A stretch of DNA of 64,000 nucleotides from Paraburkholderia sp. DHOC27 (GCF_003429005.1 NZ_QVQV01000001.1:1414131-1478130); one strand, 5' to 3'; counted from the stretch's first letter, positions 44,134 through 54,226 are shown. The notes: generated from the letters alone by a model not told the origin. Translations and numbers: made by a program.

Positions 44134-47100
44134 ATGCCGAGTTTCTTTATTAACCGCCCCGTCTTCGCCTGGGTCATCGCGATCCTGATCTGCCTGTTCG
44201 GCATCATCTCGGTACACGGCATGGGGATCGACTCCTACCCGGATATCGCGCCGCCGGAAGTGACGGTGACCGCGCAATATCCGGGTGCGAGCGCCCAGAC
44301 GATGGAATCGACGGTGACCCAGGTGATCGAGCAGCAGCTCACCGGCATCGACAATCTGCTGTACTTCAGTTCGACCTCGAGCTCGAACGGTCAGACGCAG
44401 ATCATTCTGACCTTCGCCACGGGCACCAACCCGGACATCGCCCAGGTGCAGGTGCAGAACAAGGTCACGCTGGCCGAGCCGCTGCTGCCTTCGCAGGTCA
44501 CGCAGCAGGGCGTGGTGGTGGCAAAGGCGAGCCCGGACATTCTGATGTTCGTGGCCTTGCAGTCCGACAACCCGGCCATTGATGCGGGCCGGCTCTCCGA
44601 TATTCTGGCTTCGGACATCCAGCCGAATATCGGCCGCGTGAACGGCGTGGGTAATACCACGCTGCTCGGCTCGGAATACGCGGTGCGGATCTGGCTCGAC
44701 CCGGACAAGCTGCAAAGCTACGGGCTCTCGACCACCCAGGTGCTCAACGCCGTCAGCTCACAGAACGCGCAGTTCGCCGCCGGCTCGCTCGGCGCGGACC
44801 CGGCCATCAAAGGGCAGGTGTTCACGGCGAACGTGACGGGCGACAGTCTCTTCTCGTCCATCAAGCAGTTCCAGGACATCATCATCGTCGCTAACAGCAA
44901 CGGCACCACGGTCAAGCTGAGTGACGTCGCGCGCATCTCGTTCGGCTCGCAGACCTACGGCTTCGCGCCGGTCTACAACGGCAAGGCCGCGGGCGGTATG
45001 GCCGTGTTCCTGTTGCCGGGCGCCAATGCACTCGCGGTGGCAAAAGCGGTCAAGGCCGAGATGGCCACGCTCGCGAAAGACCTGCCCGAAGGCGTGACGT
45101 GGAGCGTGCCTTACGACACCACACCGTTCATTACCGCGTCGATCGTCGACGTGATCCGCACACTCGTCGAAGCGATCGTGCTGGTGTTCTTCGTGATGCT
45201 GATCTTCCTGCAGAACCTGCGGGCCACGATCATTCCAACGCTGGTGATTCCGGTGGCGCTGCTCGGCACCTTCATCGGTCTGTCGGCGCTGCATTACACC
45301 TTGAATCAGTTGACGCTGTTCGGCATGGTGCTGGCCATCGGGATCGTGGTGGACGATGCGATCGTGGTGATCGAGAACGTCGAGCGCATCATGACCGAGG
45401 AGAAACTGGAGCCACGAGCGGCGACCCGCAAGGCGATGGGACAGATTACCGGCGCCATCATCGCGATTACGGTGGTGCTCTCCGCCGTGTTCATTCCATC
45501 TGCGTTGCAGCCTGGCGCAACCGGCATCATCTACGCCCAGTTCGCGCTGACGATTGCCGTTTCGATGGGATTCTCCGCATTCCTCGCCATGTCGTTCACG
45601 CCTTCGTTGTGCGCGGCGATCCTGAAGCCCGAGCACGAGACCAAGAAGAACCGGATCTATCGCGGGTTCGACCGGGCTTTCGAATGGACCACGAACAAGT
45701 ATCTCGGTCAGACGGCGCGTGCCGTGAGCCACGCGCCGCGCTGGATGATCGTGTTCGTGCTGGTGGTGATACTGACCGGTTTCCTCTACACGAAACTGCC
45801 CACCAGCTTCGTGCCGGATGAAGACCAGGGCTTCGTGCTGGCACTGATCAACCTGCCGTCCGGCGCGACGCTGCAGCGAACCGATCACGTGATGGCCGAG
45901 GTGCGCGACAAGCTCGCGAACGCACCGTTCAGCAAGGAGATCGTCGGGATCTTCCAGCCGGAAGGCTTCAGCTTCGTGGGTACCAGCGAAAACGTCGGCA
46001 TGTCGTTTATCAAGCTGTCCGACTGGGACAAGCGCCACGACACGGCGATGACGCTGATTCCGAAGATCAACCAGGTGCTGCACGGCATTCCCGATGCGCA
46101 GATCTTCGCGGTGAACCTGCCGACCATTCGCGGTCTGAGTCAGTTCGGCGGTATCGACATGTATCTGCAGGCGCGTGCCGGTCAGTCGCGCGATGAACTC
46201 GCCGGGGCCACACGCACGCTGCTCGGCGAGGCGTCGAAGAGCCCGGTGCTGTTCGGGATTCGCCCGAATTCGCTGCCGAGCGCGCCGCAACTGGATATCG
46301 CAGTGGACCGCACGCAGGCCGAGTCGATGGGCCTCTCGCTCACGGATGTCTACGACACGCTGGAGATGGAGCTGGCGCCGTTCTACGTCAACCAGTTCAC
46401 CTACGGCGGGCGGGTGAAGCGCGTCTATATCCAGGCAGACGCGCCGTACCGGATGAACCTCGACGCGTTCCAGCATCTGTACACACCGAGCCTGTTCTCC
46501 TCCACCAACACCACGACCAGTAGCACCAGCACGAGCCAGTCGTCCACGACCGGCACGACCACGACCAACGGCTTCGCGACGGCGCCCAATCCGTCAGCGG
46601 CGAATACGGCGATCAGCCCGTACAACATGGTGCCGCTGTCGAGCATCGTGAATGCCAAGTGGTCGTTTGGCCCGACCGTGCTGCCGCGCTACAACGGCTA
46701 CTCCGCCATTGAAATCGTCGGTAACTCGGCGGCGGGTTATTCGACTGGTCAGGCCATCGACGTGCTGCAACACATCGTCGACCGTCAGTTGCCGGTCGGT
46801 TTCGCGGCGGACTGGACCGGTCAGTCGTTCCAGGAATTGCTGTCGGGTTCGTCGGCGGTGACGCTGCTGATCCTGTCCATCGTGGTGGTGTTCCTGTGTC
46901 TCGCGGCCCTGTATGAAAGCTGGTCGATTCCGGCGGCCGTGCTGCTGGTGGTGCCGCTCGGCATGCTGGGGATGCTGGCGTTCTGTCTGACGTTTGGCGT
47001 ACCGAACGACATCTACTTCAAGATCGGGCTTGTGACCGTGATCGGCCTCGCGGCGAAAAACGCCATTCTGATCGTCGAGTTCGCAGTGGAAGGGCAGCAG

Positions 47101-47502
47101 AAAGGCCAGACGCTGCGCGATGCGGTAATGAGCGCGGCGCGGCTCAGACTGCGACCCATCTTGATGACTTCGATGGCCTTCATTCTCGGCGTGTGTCCGC
47201 TCGTGCTCTCCTCGGGTGCGGGCGCGGCGTCGCGGCATGAGATCGGCACGGGCGTGATCGGCGGCATGCTGTTCGCCACCTTCCTTGGCCTGCTGCTGAT
47301 CCCGGTGTTCTACGTGGTCGTGCGGCGGCTGCTCGGCGACAAGCTCGACGAGGTCTCGCGCAAGATGCCGCATCACGGCGATGACAACGAGGGCGGCCAC
47401 GGTGAGCATGACGGCGGCCATGACGGCGGCGGTCCCGGCGGGTCTGGTGGTCCGGGCGCTCCGGGCGGCACCACGCCCACTGGCGAGGGCACGCCTGCGT
47501 AG
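44134..47502 (+). CDS. RND efflux permease, HAE1 family (AcrB/MexB-like)
   Basis: 1122 residues, about 70 longer than AcrB. It has FFINRPVFAWVIAIL at the N-terminus, the proton-relay region GIVVDDAIVVIENVER in TM4 and GLAAKNAILIVEFA in TM10. Two additions explain the length: a Ser/Thr/Asn-rich insertion at about 789-825 in the second periplasmic loop, where AcrB has only a short turn, and a Gly/His/Asp/Pro tail after about 1085. GGAGA precedes the start, 10 bp after the adaptor. The gene order OMF-adaptor-permease is less usual than adaptor-permease-OMF. Confidence 0.94.
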   Translation: MPSFFINRPVFAWVIAILICLFGIISVHGMGIDSYPDIAPPEVTVTAQYPGASAQTMESTVTQVIEQQLTGIDNLLYFSSTSSSNGQTQIILTFATGTNPDIAQVQVQNKVTLAEPLLPSQVTQQGVVVAKASPDILMFVALQSDNPAIDAGRLSDILASDIQPNIGRVNGVGNTTLLGSEYAVRIWLDPDKLQSYGLSTTQVLNAVSSQNAQFAAGSLGADPAIKGQVFTANVTGDSLFSSIKQFQDIIIVANSNGTTVKLSDVARISFGSQTYGFAPVYNGKAAGGMAVFLLPGANALAVAKAVKAEMATLAKDLPEGVTWSVPYDTTPFITASIVDVIRTLVEAIVLVFFVMLIFLQNLRATIIPTLVIPVALLGTFIGLSALHYTLNQLTLFGMVLAIGIVVDDAIVVIENVERIMTEEKLEPRAATRKAMGQITGAIIAITVVLSAVFIPSALQPGATGIIYAQFALTIAVSMGFSAFLAMSFTPSLCAAILKPEHETKKNRIYRGFDRAFEWTTNKYLGQTARAVSHAPRWMIVFVLVVILTGFLYTKLPTSFVPDEDQGFVLALINLPSGATLQRTDHVMAEVRDKLANAPFSKEIVGIFQPEGFSFVGTSENVGMSFIKLSDWDKRHDTAMTLIPKINQVLHGIPDAQIFAVNLPTIRGLSQFGGIDMYLQARAGQSRDELAGATRTLLGEASKSPVLFGIRPNSLPSAPQLDIAVDRTQAESMGLSLTDVYDTLEMELAPFYVNQFTYGGRVKRVYIQADAPYRMNLDAFQHLYTPSLFSSTNTTTSSTSTSQSSTTGTTTTNGFATAPNPSAANTAISPYNMVPLSSIVNAKWSFGPTVLPRYNGYSAIEIVGNSAAGYSTGQAIDVLQHIVDRQLPVGFAADWTGQSFQELLSGSSAVTLLILSIVVVFLCLAALYESWSIPAAVLLVVPLGMLGMLAFCLTFGVPNDIYFKIGLVTVIGLAAKNAILIVEFAVEGQQKGQTLRDAVMSAARLRLRPILMTSMAFILGVCPLVLSSGAGAASRHEIGTGVIGGMLFATFLGLLLIPVFYVVVRRLLGDKLDEVSRKMPHHGDDNEGGHGEHDGGHDGGGPGGSGGPGAPGGTTPTGEGTPA

Positions 47503-47745
47503 TCATGCTGACAGCGCGGAGAGAGAGCAGAGCGCGCCGACGCCGGCGCGCTCGAATCATTCATCTAACCCGCATAACGGATTTTCCTCAAGCCTGGCCG
47601 GGTCCGTGCCGTTAGCCCTGTAAACGTATCCATACGCTATCCATAAGACGGCACGGCTGCGCGCGCCCGTGCTACACGCACACCTTCGAAAACGATATGA
47701 AGCGCCTTGAATTGCGGGCTTTGCATGGCCGGAGAATGACGCCTC

Positions 47746-50622
47746 ATGGTTGACGTTCCCACCCATTGGGACGCGGCCGACGCTACCGCTCACGGTGCCC
47801 CGACGCTCGAAGCCCAGCTTCGCGCCGCGCGCGACTCTGGCCAGCCGTGGGCGGCCACGTGGGCCTGGTATCGCGCGGGCGAGCAATGGCACCTCGGTGG
47901 CCAGGGCAGCGCGTCGCCCGAGTGGCCGCAAGCCATCGCGAGCGACCGGCTCGCGCAACTCTGCGCCGAGCGCGGCTGGCACCGCTGGCCGACCGGCTGG
48001 GGTGAAAGCGTGCTCGGCTGGCTGATTGCACCCGCTGCCCATGCCGACGACCCCTCGCTGCGGGAATTCGCCCGCAGTCTCGGCGAACGCGCGCAGAGCG
48101 ACGCGTTGGCGCGCGCCCAGAACACCCAGCGCGTGCTGTACGAGATCGCCTATCTGGCGAGTTCGGTGCCCGATCGCGCCGCGTTTTTGCGGCGCGTGCA
48201 TGAACGGCTGGGCACGCTGATCGACGCCGAGAATTTCTACCTCGCGCTCTACGACCGCAAGAGCGGCAAGATCACCTATCCGTACTACGTGGACGTGATC
48301 GACACCGACGTGGTCGAGGCAGAACACTTCGACATGCTCGACCCCGAGCGCCCCTCGTTGACGGCCTGCGTATTGACCACCGGTCAGCCGCTGATGATGG
48401 ATGGCGAGATGATCAAGAACGCCAAGGCGCAAGGGGTGTTCTATCCGATCGGCGACCACCCCGAGTTCTGGATGGGCGCGCCGCTGAAGAACGCCTCGGA
48501 CGAGGTGTTCGGCATGCTGGCCATGCAGGTCTACGAAGTCTCCCGCATCTACAGCGCCGAGGACCGCGCGTTGTTCCTCGTGGTGGCGCGTCACGTGGCG
48601 ATGGCGCTGGACCGGATCCTGCACCGCGCCGATCTCGAGGAAAAGGTGGCGCGGCGCACCTCCGAACTCTCGCGCGTGAATGCGGCGCTGCGCGAAGGCA
48701 TTGCCGAACGTGAGCGCGCCGAACATCTGCAGGCCACGCTGTTCCAGATTGCCGAACTGTCCAGCCGTCCCGGCGACATGGTGGAGTTTTTCCGCAGCCT
48801 GCATCACATTGTCGGCAAGCTGCTTTACGCGCGCAATTTCTACATCGCGCTGCTCGATACGGAAACGCAGGCCGTCACGTTTCCCTATTACGTCGACGAG
48901 TTCTTGCAGAGACCGCCGCCGCCGCGTGTCGACCGGCGCGGCCTCACCGAATACGTGATTCGCCAGCGCCGCCCATGTCTGATCGACGCGGACGGCGCGT
49001 TGCGCCTGATCGACACGGGCGAGATCGACATTCGCAGCGAGAACGTGCGGCTCAGTTCGTGGCTTGGCGTGCCGTTGTTCGACGGCGACGACGTGCGCGG
49101 CATGCTGGCCGTGCAGAGCTACGCCCCGCTCGTGCGCTATTCGCAGCGCGATCAGGAGCTGCTGACGTTCGTCTCGCATCACATTGATACTGCGCTATCG
49201 CGCCGGCGCGCCGCCGACGCGCTGCACGCTGCGAACCTCGAACTCGAATCGCGCGTGCAGATCCGTACCCGTGAACTGGATAACGCCAACGCGCGCCTCG
49301 TCCACGAAAACTCGCACGATTCGCTGACCGGATTGCCGAACCGAAGTCATCTGCTGCACCGCTTGCAGGCCGCATGGAGTGCCTATTGCACGGACGGCAG
49401 CCAGGTGACGGTGATGTTCATCGACCTCGACCGCTTCAAGATCGTCAACGACAGCCTTGGTCATCATTGCGGCGACCTGCTGCTGGTGCAGGCGGCCGGG
49501 CGCCTGCGCGGCTGTCTGCGTGCCAACGATCTGCTGGCGCGGCTCGGCGGTGACGAGTTTGCTGTTCTGTCGATGAACGCGCCGCTGAGCGATGCGGTTG
49601 CCATTGCGGAGCGTATCCTCGCGGCTTTCGATCTGCCCTTCGATATCGACGAGCATGTGGTGTTCTCGTCGTGCAGCATCGGCGTTGTGAATGCCGACAG
49701 TCAGTATCACGTCAAACCGGCCGATCTGCTGCGCGATGCCGATATCGCCATGTATCGCGTGAAAAACGCGGGCCGCGACAGCTTCGTGGTGTTCAACCAC
49801 GAGTTGCGGCGTGAGGTGCTGGATCAGGTGGAACGCGAGGGCGCGCTGCGTAACGCGCTCAAACGCAATGACGAACTGCTGCCGTTCTTCCAGCCCATCG
49901 TGGACGTGCGCACCGGCGACGTGGTCGCACTCGAAGCACTGATTCGCTGGCGCCAGCCGGATGGGCGCATTGTCGGGCCGGGTGAGTTTTTGCCGGGAGT
50001 CGAAGGGTTGCGCCTGATCGGGCGCCTCGATCTCTACATGCTCACGCGTGTGGCCGAAATTCTGGCGGAACCGCAGCGCGCGAACTGGCCGCCGGTGCAC
50101 GTGAACTGTTCGAGCTTCAGCATCACGCGGCCGGAGTTTGCGGGCGAAGTGCTGGCGCTGTTGCAGCGCTATGGCGTGGCGCCGTCGCGCGTGTGCCTCG
50201 AATTGACCGAGGGCGCGCTCGTGGCCGAACCGGAACTCGCGCGCACCACGATGCAGGTGCTCGCGGACAACGGCATGTCGGTGGTGCTCGATGACTTCGG
50301 CGCGGGTTTCTCGTCGCTTAGTTACGTCCACCAGTACCGCTTCAGCGGCCTGAAAATCGACAAGTCGTTCATTCTCGAACTGAGCAGCAGTCCGCGTAGC
50401 CGGGCCATTGTCAGGGCCATCGTGCGGATGGCGGAATCACTGGGGCTCACGCTCGTGGCGGAAGGCGTCGAGGATGCGGGCACGCTCGCGATGTTGCGCG
50501 AAATGGGCGCGGCCCAGGCACAAGGCTATTTCTTCGACCGACCGATGCCGCTCGACGCGTTGCTGCGCTCGCCACACTGGGAGCGGCTTGCGGCCAGGAG
50601 TGCGGAAATCCCGGCTGCCTGA
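47746..50622 (+). CDS. GAF-GAF-GGDEF-EAL cyclic-di-GMP signalling protein
   Basis: 958 residues. Two GAF-like sensor domains (about 135-290 and 340-490; each carries an ENFYLALYD/RNFYIALLD block) are separated by a coiled linker. A GGDEF domain has an intact RLGGDEF active site near 600, and an EAL domain begins about 690 with EALIRWR at 730, LELTEGAL and DDFGAGFSS. Both catalytic signatures are complete, so it could both make and degrade cyclic-di-GMP. There are no membrane helices, so it senses a cytosolic signal. The ribosome site GGAGA is 12 bp upstream. Confidence 0.92.
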   Translation: MVDVPTHWDAADATAHGAPTLEAQLRAARDSGQPWAATWAWYRAGEQWHLGGQGSASPEWPQAIASDRLAQLCAERGWHRWPTGWGESVLGWLIAPAAHADDPSLREFARSLGERAQSDALARAQNTQRVLYEIAYLASSVPDRAAFLRRVHERLGTLIDAENFYLALYDRKSGKITYPYYVDVIDTDVVEAEHFDMLDPERPSLTACVLTTGQPLMMDGEMIKNAKAQGVFYPIGDHPEFWMGAPLKNASDEVFGMLAMQVYEVSRIYSAEDRALFLVVARHVAMALDRILHRADLEEKVARRTSELSRVNAALREGIAERERAEHLQATLFQIAELSSRPGDMVEFFRSLHHIVGKLLYARNFYIALLDTETQAVTFPYYVDEFLQRPPPPRVDRRGLTEYVIRQRRPCLIDADGALRLIDTGEIDIRSENVRLSSWLGVPLFDGDDVRGMLAVQSYAPLVRYSQRDQELLTFVSHHIDTALSRRRAADALHAANLELESRVQIRTRELDNANARLVHENSHDSLTGLPNRSHLLHRLQAAWSAYCTDGSQVTVMFIDLDRFKIVNDSLGHHCGDLLLVQAAGRLRGCLRANDLLARLGGDEFAVLSMNAPLSDAVAIAERILAAFDLPFDIDEHVVFSSCSIGVVNADSQYHVKPADLLRDADIAMYRVKNAGRDSFVVFNHELRREVLDQVEREGALRNALKRNDELLPFFQPIVDVRTGDVVALEALIRWRQPDGRIVGPGEFLPGVEGLRLIGRLDLYMLTRVAEILAEPQRANWPPVHVNCSSFSITRPEFAGEVLALLQRYGVAPSRVCLELTEGALVAEPELARTTMQVLADNGMSVVLDDFGAGFSSLSYVHQYRFSGLKIDKSFILELSSSPRSRAIVRAIVRMAESLGLTLVAEGVEDAGTLAMLREMGAAQAQGYFFDRPMPLDALLRSPHWERLAARSAEIPAA

Positions 50623-50744
50623 AGCGTGAATCGCCGCCGCGGCCGTTCAGGCGTGACGGTATTACCTGCGAAGTCGTTGAGGAAATCGCGCCGGCTACTA
50701 TCATTGAGGCTACCCGCAACTTCCGGCGACAAGCCCTGGGCCCA

Positions 50745-51599
50745 ATGAGCAAGTCAGCCAACCCCTCAACCTTGCCCGCCAACGACGTAGGCGAGATGCT
50801 GCGTCACTGGCGCAGCAATCGCGGCAAGAGTCAGTTGGACCTGGCGCTCGACACGGGCGTGTCGCAACGGCACATCAGCTTCGTCGAGGTCGGCCGGTCC
50901 GTGCCCAGCCGTCAGATGCTGATCGACCTGGCGCAAGGACTGGATATTCCGCTGCGTGACAGGAACACCTTGTTGCTGGCCGCCGGCTATGCACCCGTGT
51001 ATTCCGAAGGCGCGTGGAATTCGCAGGAGATGCAGAGCATCACGCGCGCGCTGGAGCGCATTCTGCATCAGCATGAACCTTTTCCCGCACTCGTCATGGA
51101 TCGTTACTGGAACGTGCTGATGACCAATGACGCGGCGCCCCGCTTTTTCAATTGCTTCATCGACATGGCGCAGCGCACGGGGACCCGCAACATGCTGCAT
51201 CTGATCTTCGATCCCGCAGGCATGCGGCCGTTCGTGGCCAACTGGGCGGAGGTCGCAAAGAGTCTGGTGCAGCGGGTTTATCGGGAAGCGGTAGGGCGCG
51301 TGGTGGACGAACCGACCCGCGAACTGCTGGACGCGTTGCTGGCGTATCCAGACGTCAAGCCCGAGTGGCGCATTCCGGACCCGCCGGATGGCACGCCGGA
51401 GGCGTCCGCCATGCCGGTGGTGCCGCTCGGTTTCTTCAAGGACGGCAACACGCTGAACTATTTTTCAATGGTGTCGACGGTCGGCACGCCGCGCACGGTT
51501 GCAGCGCAGGAGTTGCGCGTGGAGTGTCTTTTTCCCGCGGACGAAGCAACCGAACGGCTTCATCTGGACTTGATGAACGAGGTTCATCGCAGGGACTAA
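50745..51599 (+). CDS. XRE-type regulator with MmyB-like C-terminal domain
   Basis: 284 residues. The N-terminal helix-turn-helix (about 15-75) shows GEMLRHWRSNRGKSQLDLAL and VSQRHISFVEVGRSVPSR. The C-terminal MmyB/PAS-like domain (HEPFPALVMDRYWNVLMTND) probably binds a small ligand. It converges with a carboxymuconolactone-decarboxylase-like gene whose promoter carries a clean inverted repeat that could be its operator. Confidence 0.88.
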   Translation: MSKSANPSTLPANDVGEMLRHWRSNRGKSQLDLALDTGVSQRHISFVEVGRSVPSRQMLIDLAQGLDIPLRDRNTLLLAAGYAPVYSEGAWNSQEMQSITRALERILHQHEPFPALVMDRYWNVLMTNDAAPRFFNCFIDMAQRTGTRNMLHLIFDPAGMRPFVANWAEVAKSLVQRVYREAVGRVVDEPTRELLDALLAYPDVKPEWRIPDPPDGTPEASAMPVVPLGFFKDGNTLNYFSMVSTVGTPRTVAAQELRVECLFPADEATERLHLDLMNEVHRRD

Positions 51600-51657
51600 A
51601 CGTAGCGTCAGGTGCGGGCTTTTCGAAGATGCCCGCACCTGCGCTAACGTCAATTAG

Positions 51658-52206
51658 TTAGGCAACCCAGGCATATTCACTGAACGCGTCTTCAAGTGGA
51701 ATACGGCTGGCGCTGCCCGCGTAGTTGGTCATGGTCGACGCGGCCACCACCAGTATCACTTCGAGCACCAGCGCCTGCTCGAAACCCGCTGCGGTGAAGG
51801 CGGTGACATCCTGATCGTCGAGCCGTCCACGCTTTTCGATCAGCGTACGGGCCAGATGCGAAAGCGCGGCATGCTGCGGGTCTTTCGGCGCGCGGCGTGC
51901 ACGGATGGCGTCGACATCCGCACGATCGAGTCCTTCCTTGAGCGCGAGGAACGTGTGAAAAGCCACTGCCCAGGTGCAACCATTAGTGACGGCATTCGTC
52001 AGCAGCAAGGTCTGGATTTGCGCTTCCGTAAAGCTGCCGGTATGCACCTGCTGGAACACGCCCACCAGACCGTTGATCAATTTCGGTGAGCCTGCCAGAG
52101 CGCCCGCAATGTTGGGCACCATGCCGAAGGCTTGGGCAAGCGACTGGAGCGCGGGCTTCGATTGTTCCGGCGCGGATTCGAGTGTGTAAATGGGAAAGCT
52201 GGCCAT
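51658..52206 (-). CDS. Carboxymuconolactone decarboxylase / AhpD-like family protein
   Basis: 182 residues. The second of two close ATGs (52206) is chosen because GAAGG lies 9 bp upstream; the first (52215) directly abuts it. The AhpD-like core reads LLLTNAVTNGCTWAVAFHTF with one Cys and a His six residues on. Only one Cys is present, so a CxxC peroxidase-type redox centre is absent. A later helix NYAGSASRIPLEDAF is typical of the uncharacterised members. Function unknown. Confidence 0.85.
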   Translation of the reverse strand: MASFPIYTLESAPEQSKPALQSLAQAFGMVPNIAGALAGSPKLINGLVGVFQQVHTGSFTEAQIQTLLLTNAVTNGCTWAVAFHTFLALKEGLDRADVDAIRARRAPKDPQHAALSHLARTLIEKRGRLDDQDVTAFTAAGFEQALVLEVILVVAASTMTNYAGSASRIPLEDAFSEYAWVA

Positions 52207-52293
52207 GATATTCATCCTTCAGAGTTGAGCGCGTATGTCAGGGAATGACTGCACGACCCACGTAGAGTAGGTTCGTGCCGTACTCGCGCCAAC

Positions 52294-52306
52294 TACCTCT
52301 GAGGTA
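52294..52306. promoter_or_regulatory. Inverted repeat TACCTC-T-GAGGTA upstream of the CMD gene
   Basis: Perfect 6-bp arms around a single central base, 88 bp upstream of the carboxymuconolactone-decarboxylase-like start. Symmetry and place suit an operator; the nearby MmyB-type regulator is the obvious candidate. Confidence 0.5.
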
Positions 52307-52355
52307 ATAAGGACCGCTACCTCGTCACGTTTCGCACGCCTCGTTGACGCCTGTT

Positions 52356-53081
52356 CTAGCGTGCTGCGGCATCGATCACGTTAATCTGCATCGGGCGCCG
52401 CACGGTAAAGCCGAGGGCACGATAAAGCGCGATAGCGCCGTGATTCGATTCGAACACGTGCAGGAAGGGCGTCTCGCCGCGCGCAACGATGGCCGAGATC
52501 AACAGTTTCATTAGACCGCCCGCATAGCCGCGTCCGCGAAACGCAGGGTCGACACAGACGGCGCTGATTTCGGTGAAGCCGTCCAGTTTCATGCGCTCGC
52601 CCGCCATCGCGGCGAGCTTGCCTTCGACGCGCACGCCGAGATAGTCGCCGAGCTCGATGGTGCGCGGACCAAACGGACCAGGCTCGGTGATTTTCGTCAG
52701 GGCGAGCATGTCGGGGACATCGTCGCGAGTAAGCTTGACGTGCTGCAAGACGTCTTGCTCGTCGCGTGGGGCGAGCGAGTGCTGCCAGATCATTTGCAGC
52801 GCATCCACCTGCTTGAGCACTGTGATGCCGGGCGGCGCCACGAATGCCTCCGGCGTGACCAGCGCCACGGAACCTTGTGCCTCGACGAGCGAGCGCAGCG
52901 CTTGCAGCGATTCAGCACTGTCATTCGGCACGGCGGCGAAGCGGCCGATATCGTCCACGAACCGCAGCGCCCGCTTGTCACCGACGGCGAACTGCTGGTG
53001 CTTGCCTGTGAGCGAGTTCCATACCACGGCATCGAGCGGATGCGGCTCGTTGGCGTTCTGCTTGATACTGACTTCAGACAT
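52356..53081 (-). CDS. GNAT family N-acetyltransferase
   Basis: 241 residues. The C-terminal half is the acetyltransferase domain with acetyl-CoA motif FRGRGYAGGLMKLL and ALYRALGFTVRRPM. The N-terminal half (AVVWNSLTGKHQQFAVGD) is a second, degenerate half as in FR47-type enzymes. AGGAGAACAGG precedes ATG. Substrate unknown. Confidence 0.87.
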   Translation of the reverse strand: MSEVSIKQNANEPHPLDAVVWNSLTGKHQQFAVGDKRALRFVDDIGRFAAVPNDSAESLQALRSLVEAQGSVALVTPEAFVAPPGITVLKQVDALQMIWQHSLAPRDEQDVLQHVKLTRDDVPDMLALTKITEPGPFGPRTIELGDYLGVRVEGKLAAMAGERMKLDGFTEISAVCVDPAFRGRGYAGGLMKLLISAIVARGETPFLHVFESNHGAIALYRALGFTVRRPMQINVIDAAAR

Positions 53082-53204
53082 CCTGTTCTCCTGATTAACG
53101 CACGTCTTTCTGCCTGCTGCGTCTGGCCGCCTCGAAACCGGCGGTCAGACGTGCAATAGCTTATCGAGTGTGATCTAACCCGAACCACACGTCGATCGTC
53201 AACC

Positions 53205-54086
53205 TCAACGCTCGAACACGTGGCGATGTGCTTTCACGAATGCGCCGACCGTCTGGGGCGCTTGCCCGGTGATCTCGCCTATCACGTCATCCGCGCCCTT
53301 AAAAATACCGTTCTGGTAGTCCACGGCAATCGCAAGGAAGTGCTGGATCATGAAGTCGGGCAATCCGTATTTCTGCAGATGCTCGCGGTATTGTTCAAGC
53401 GTAGACGGGCGGTAGGCGATCTTGCGGCCCAGCACTTCGCCAATTTCATCGGCAATCTGCTGCTGGTCGAGTTCGACCGGACCGCACAGCGGCAGCGTCT
53501 TGCCGATATGACCGGCCGGTTTGGCGAGCACGGCGGCGATCAGACGCGCCTGGTCCTCGGCGGCGATCGGCGCGTGACGGCCCTCGCCATACGGCAGCGT
53601 GATCGCGTTGTCCTGCACGATCTGATCGCGCACCCACGGGAAGATGAACCATTCGGAAAAGAACGTCGGACGAATGTGGACGGTCGGCACGCCGGACCAG
53701 TCGAGCACGCGCTCGGCGACCCAATGATCGCGGGCGGCGTGACTCTTCGAGTCTTCGCGGGCCGAAATCTGCGACATATCCACCACGACTTCCACACCCG
53801 CGCGCCGTGCGGCGTCCGCGAAATAGGCGGTGGCCTGAATGAAGCCGGGGCGTACCGGGTAGCACAGGTAGGCGCCGGTCACGCCGTCCATTGCGCGAAT
53901 CACGTCGTCGTGTTCGAGCAGATCGCCAACCACCACTTCGGCGCCTTGCTTCGCGAGCGCCGCACTGCGTTCGTCTTCCTGATGCACGAAGGCGCGCACC
54001 GCGTGGCCGTCGTCGAGAAGATGGCGGATGGTGTGGATGCCGGTCTTGCCGGTGGCACCGGTGATGAGATATTGCCGTTGCGTCAT
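53205..54086 (-). CDS. NmrA-type NAD(P)-binding reductase
   Basis: 293 residues from ATG 54086 with GGAGAATCACC upstream. Glycine motif ITGATGKTGIH, then RAFVHQEDERSAALAKQGAE, marks an NmrA/atypical SDR protein of the kind that reduces quinones or senses redox. No catalytic YxxxK was seen. It lies downstream of a TetR gene on the same strand, and the 140-bp gap holds a near-perfect 20-bp palindrome, so TetR control is likely. Confidence 0.88.
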   Translation of the reverse strand: MTQRQYLITGATGKTGIHTIRHLLDDGHAVRAFVHQEDERSAALAKQGAEVVVGDLLEHDDVIRAMDGVTGAYLCYPVRPGFIQATAYFADAARRAGVEVVVDMSQISAREDSKSHAARDHWVAERVLDWSGVPTVHIRPTFFSEWFIFPWVRDQIVQDNAITLPYGEGRHAPIAAEDQARLIAAVLAKPAGHIGKTLPLCGPVELDQQQIADEIGEVLGRKIAYRPSTLEQYREHLQKYGLPDFMIQHFLAIAVDYQNGIFKGADDVIGEITGQAPQTVGAFVKAHRHVFER

Positions 54087-54162
54087 GGTGATTCTCCAGT
54101 CTTTGCGTGGGTGCACTCGTCACAAGTGCGGGGGGAGGACTACTTCAAGTGTCCGATTCGCT

Positions 54163-54182
54163 ATCTATGCATATGCACAGAT
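54163..54182. promoter_or_regulatory. 20-bp palindrome, candidate TetR operator of the NmrA-type gene
   Basis: ATCTATGCATATGCACAGAT is a 20-bp palindrome with a single mismatched pair and a perfect 10-bp core TGCATATGCA. It lies 77 bp upstream of the reductase start and 45 bp after the TetR stop. Confidence 0.55.
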
Positions 54183-54226
54183 GTGGGTGAAGAAAACGCG
54201 CTCACTGCACCAAAAAACTGGGGCGG

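Noticed and set aside
47557..49182. 541-residue minus-strand open frame
   Set aside because: Antisense of the GAF-GGDEF-EAL gene; no recognisable motif.
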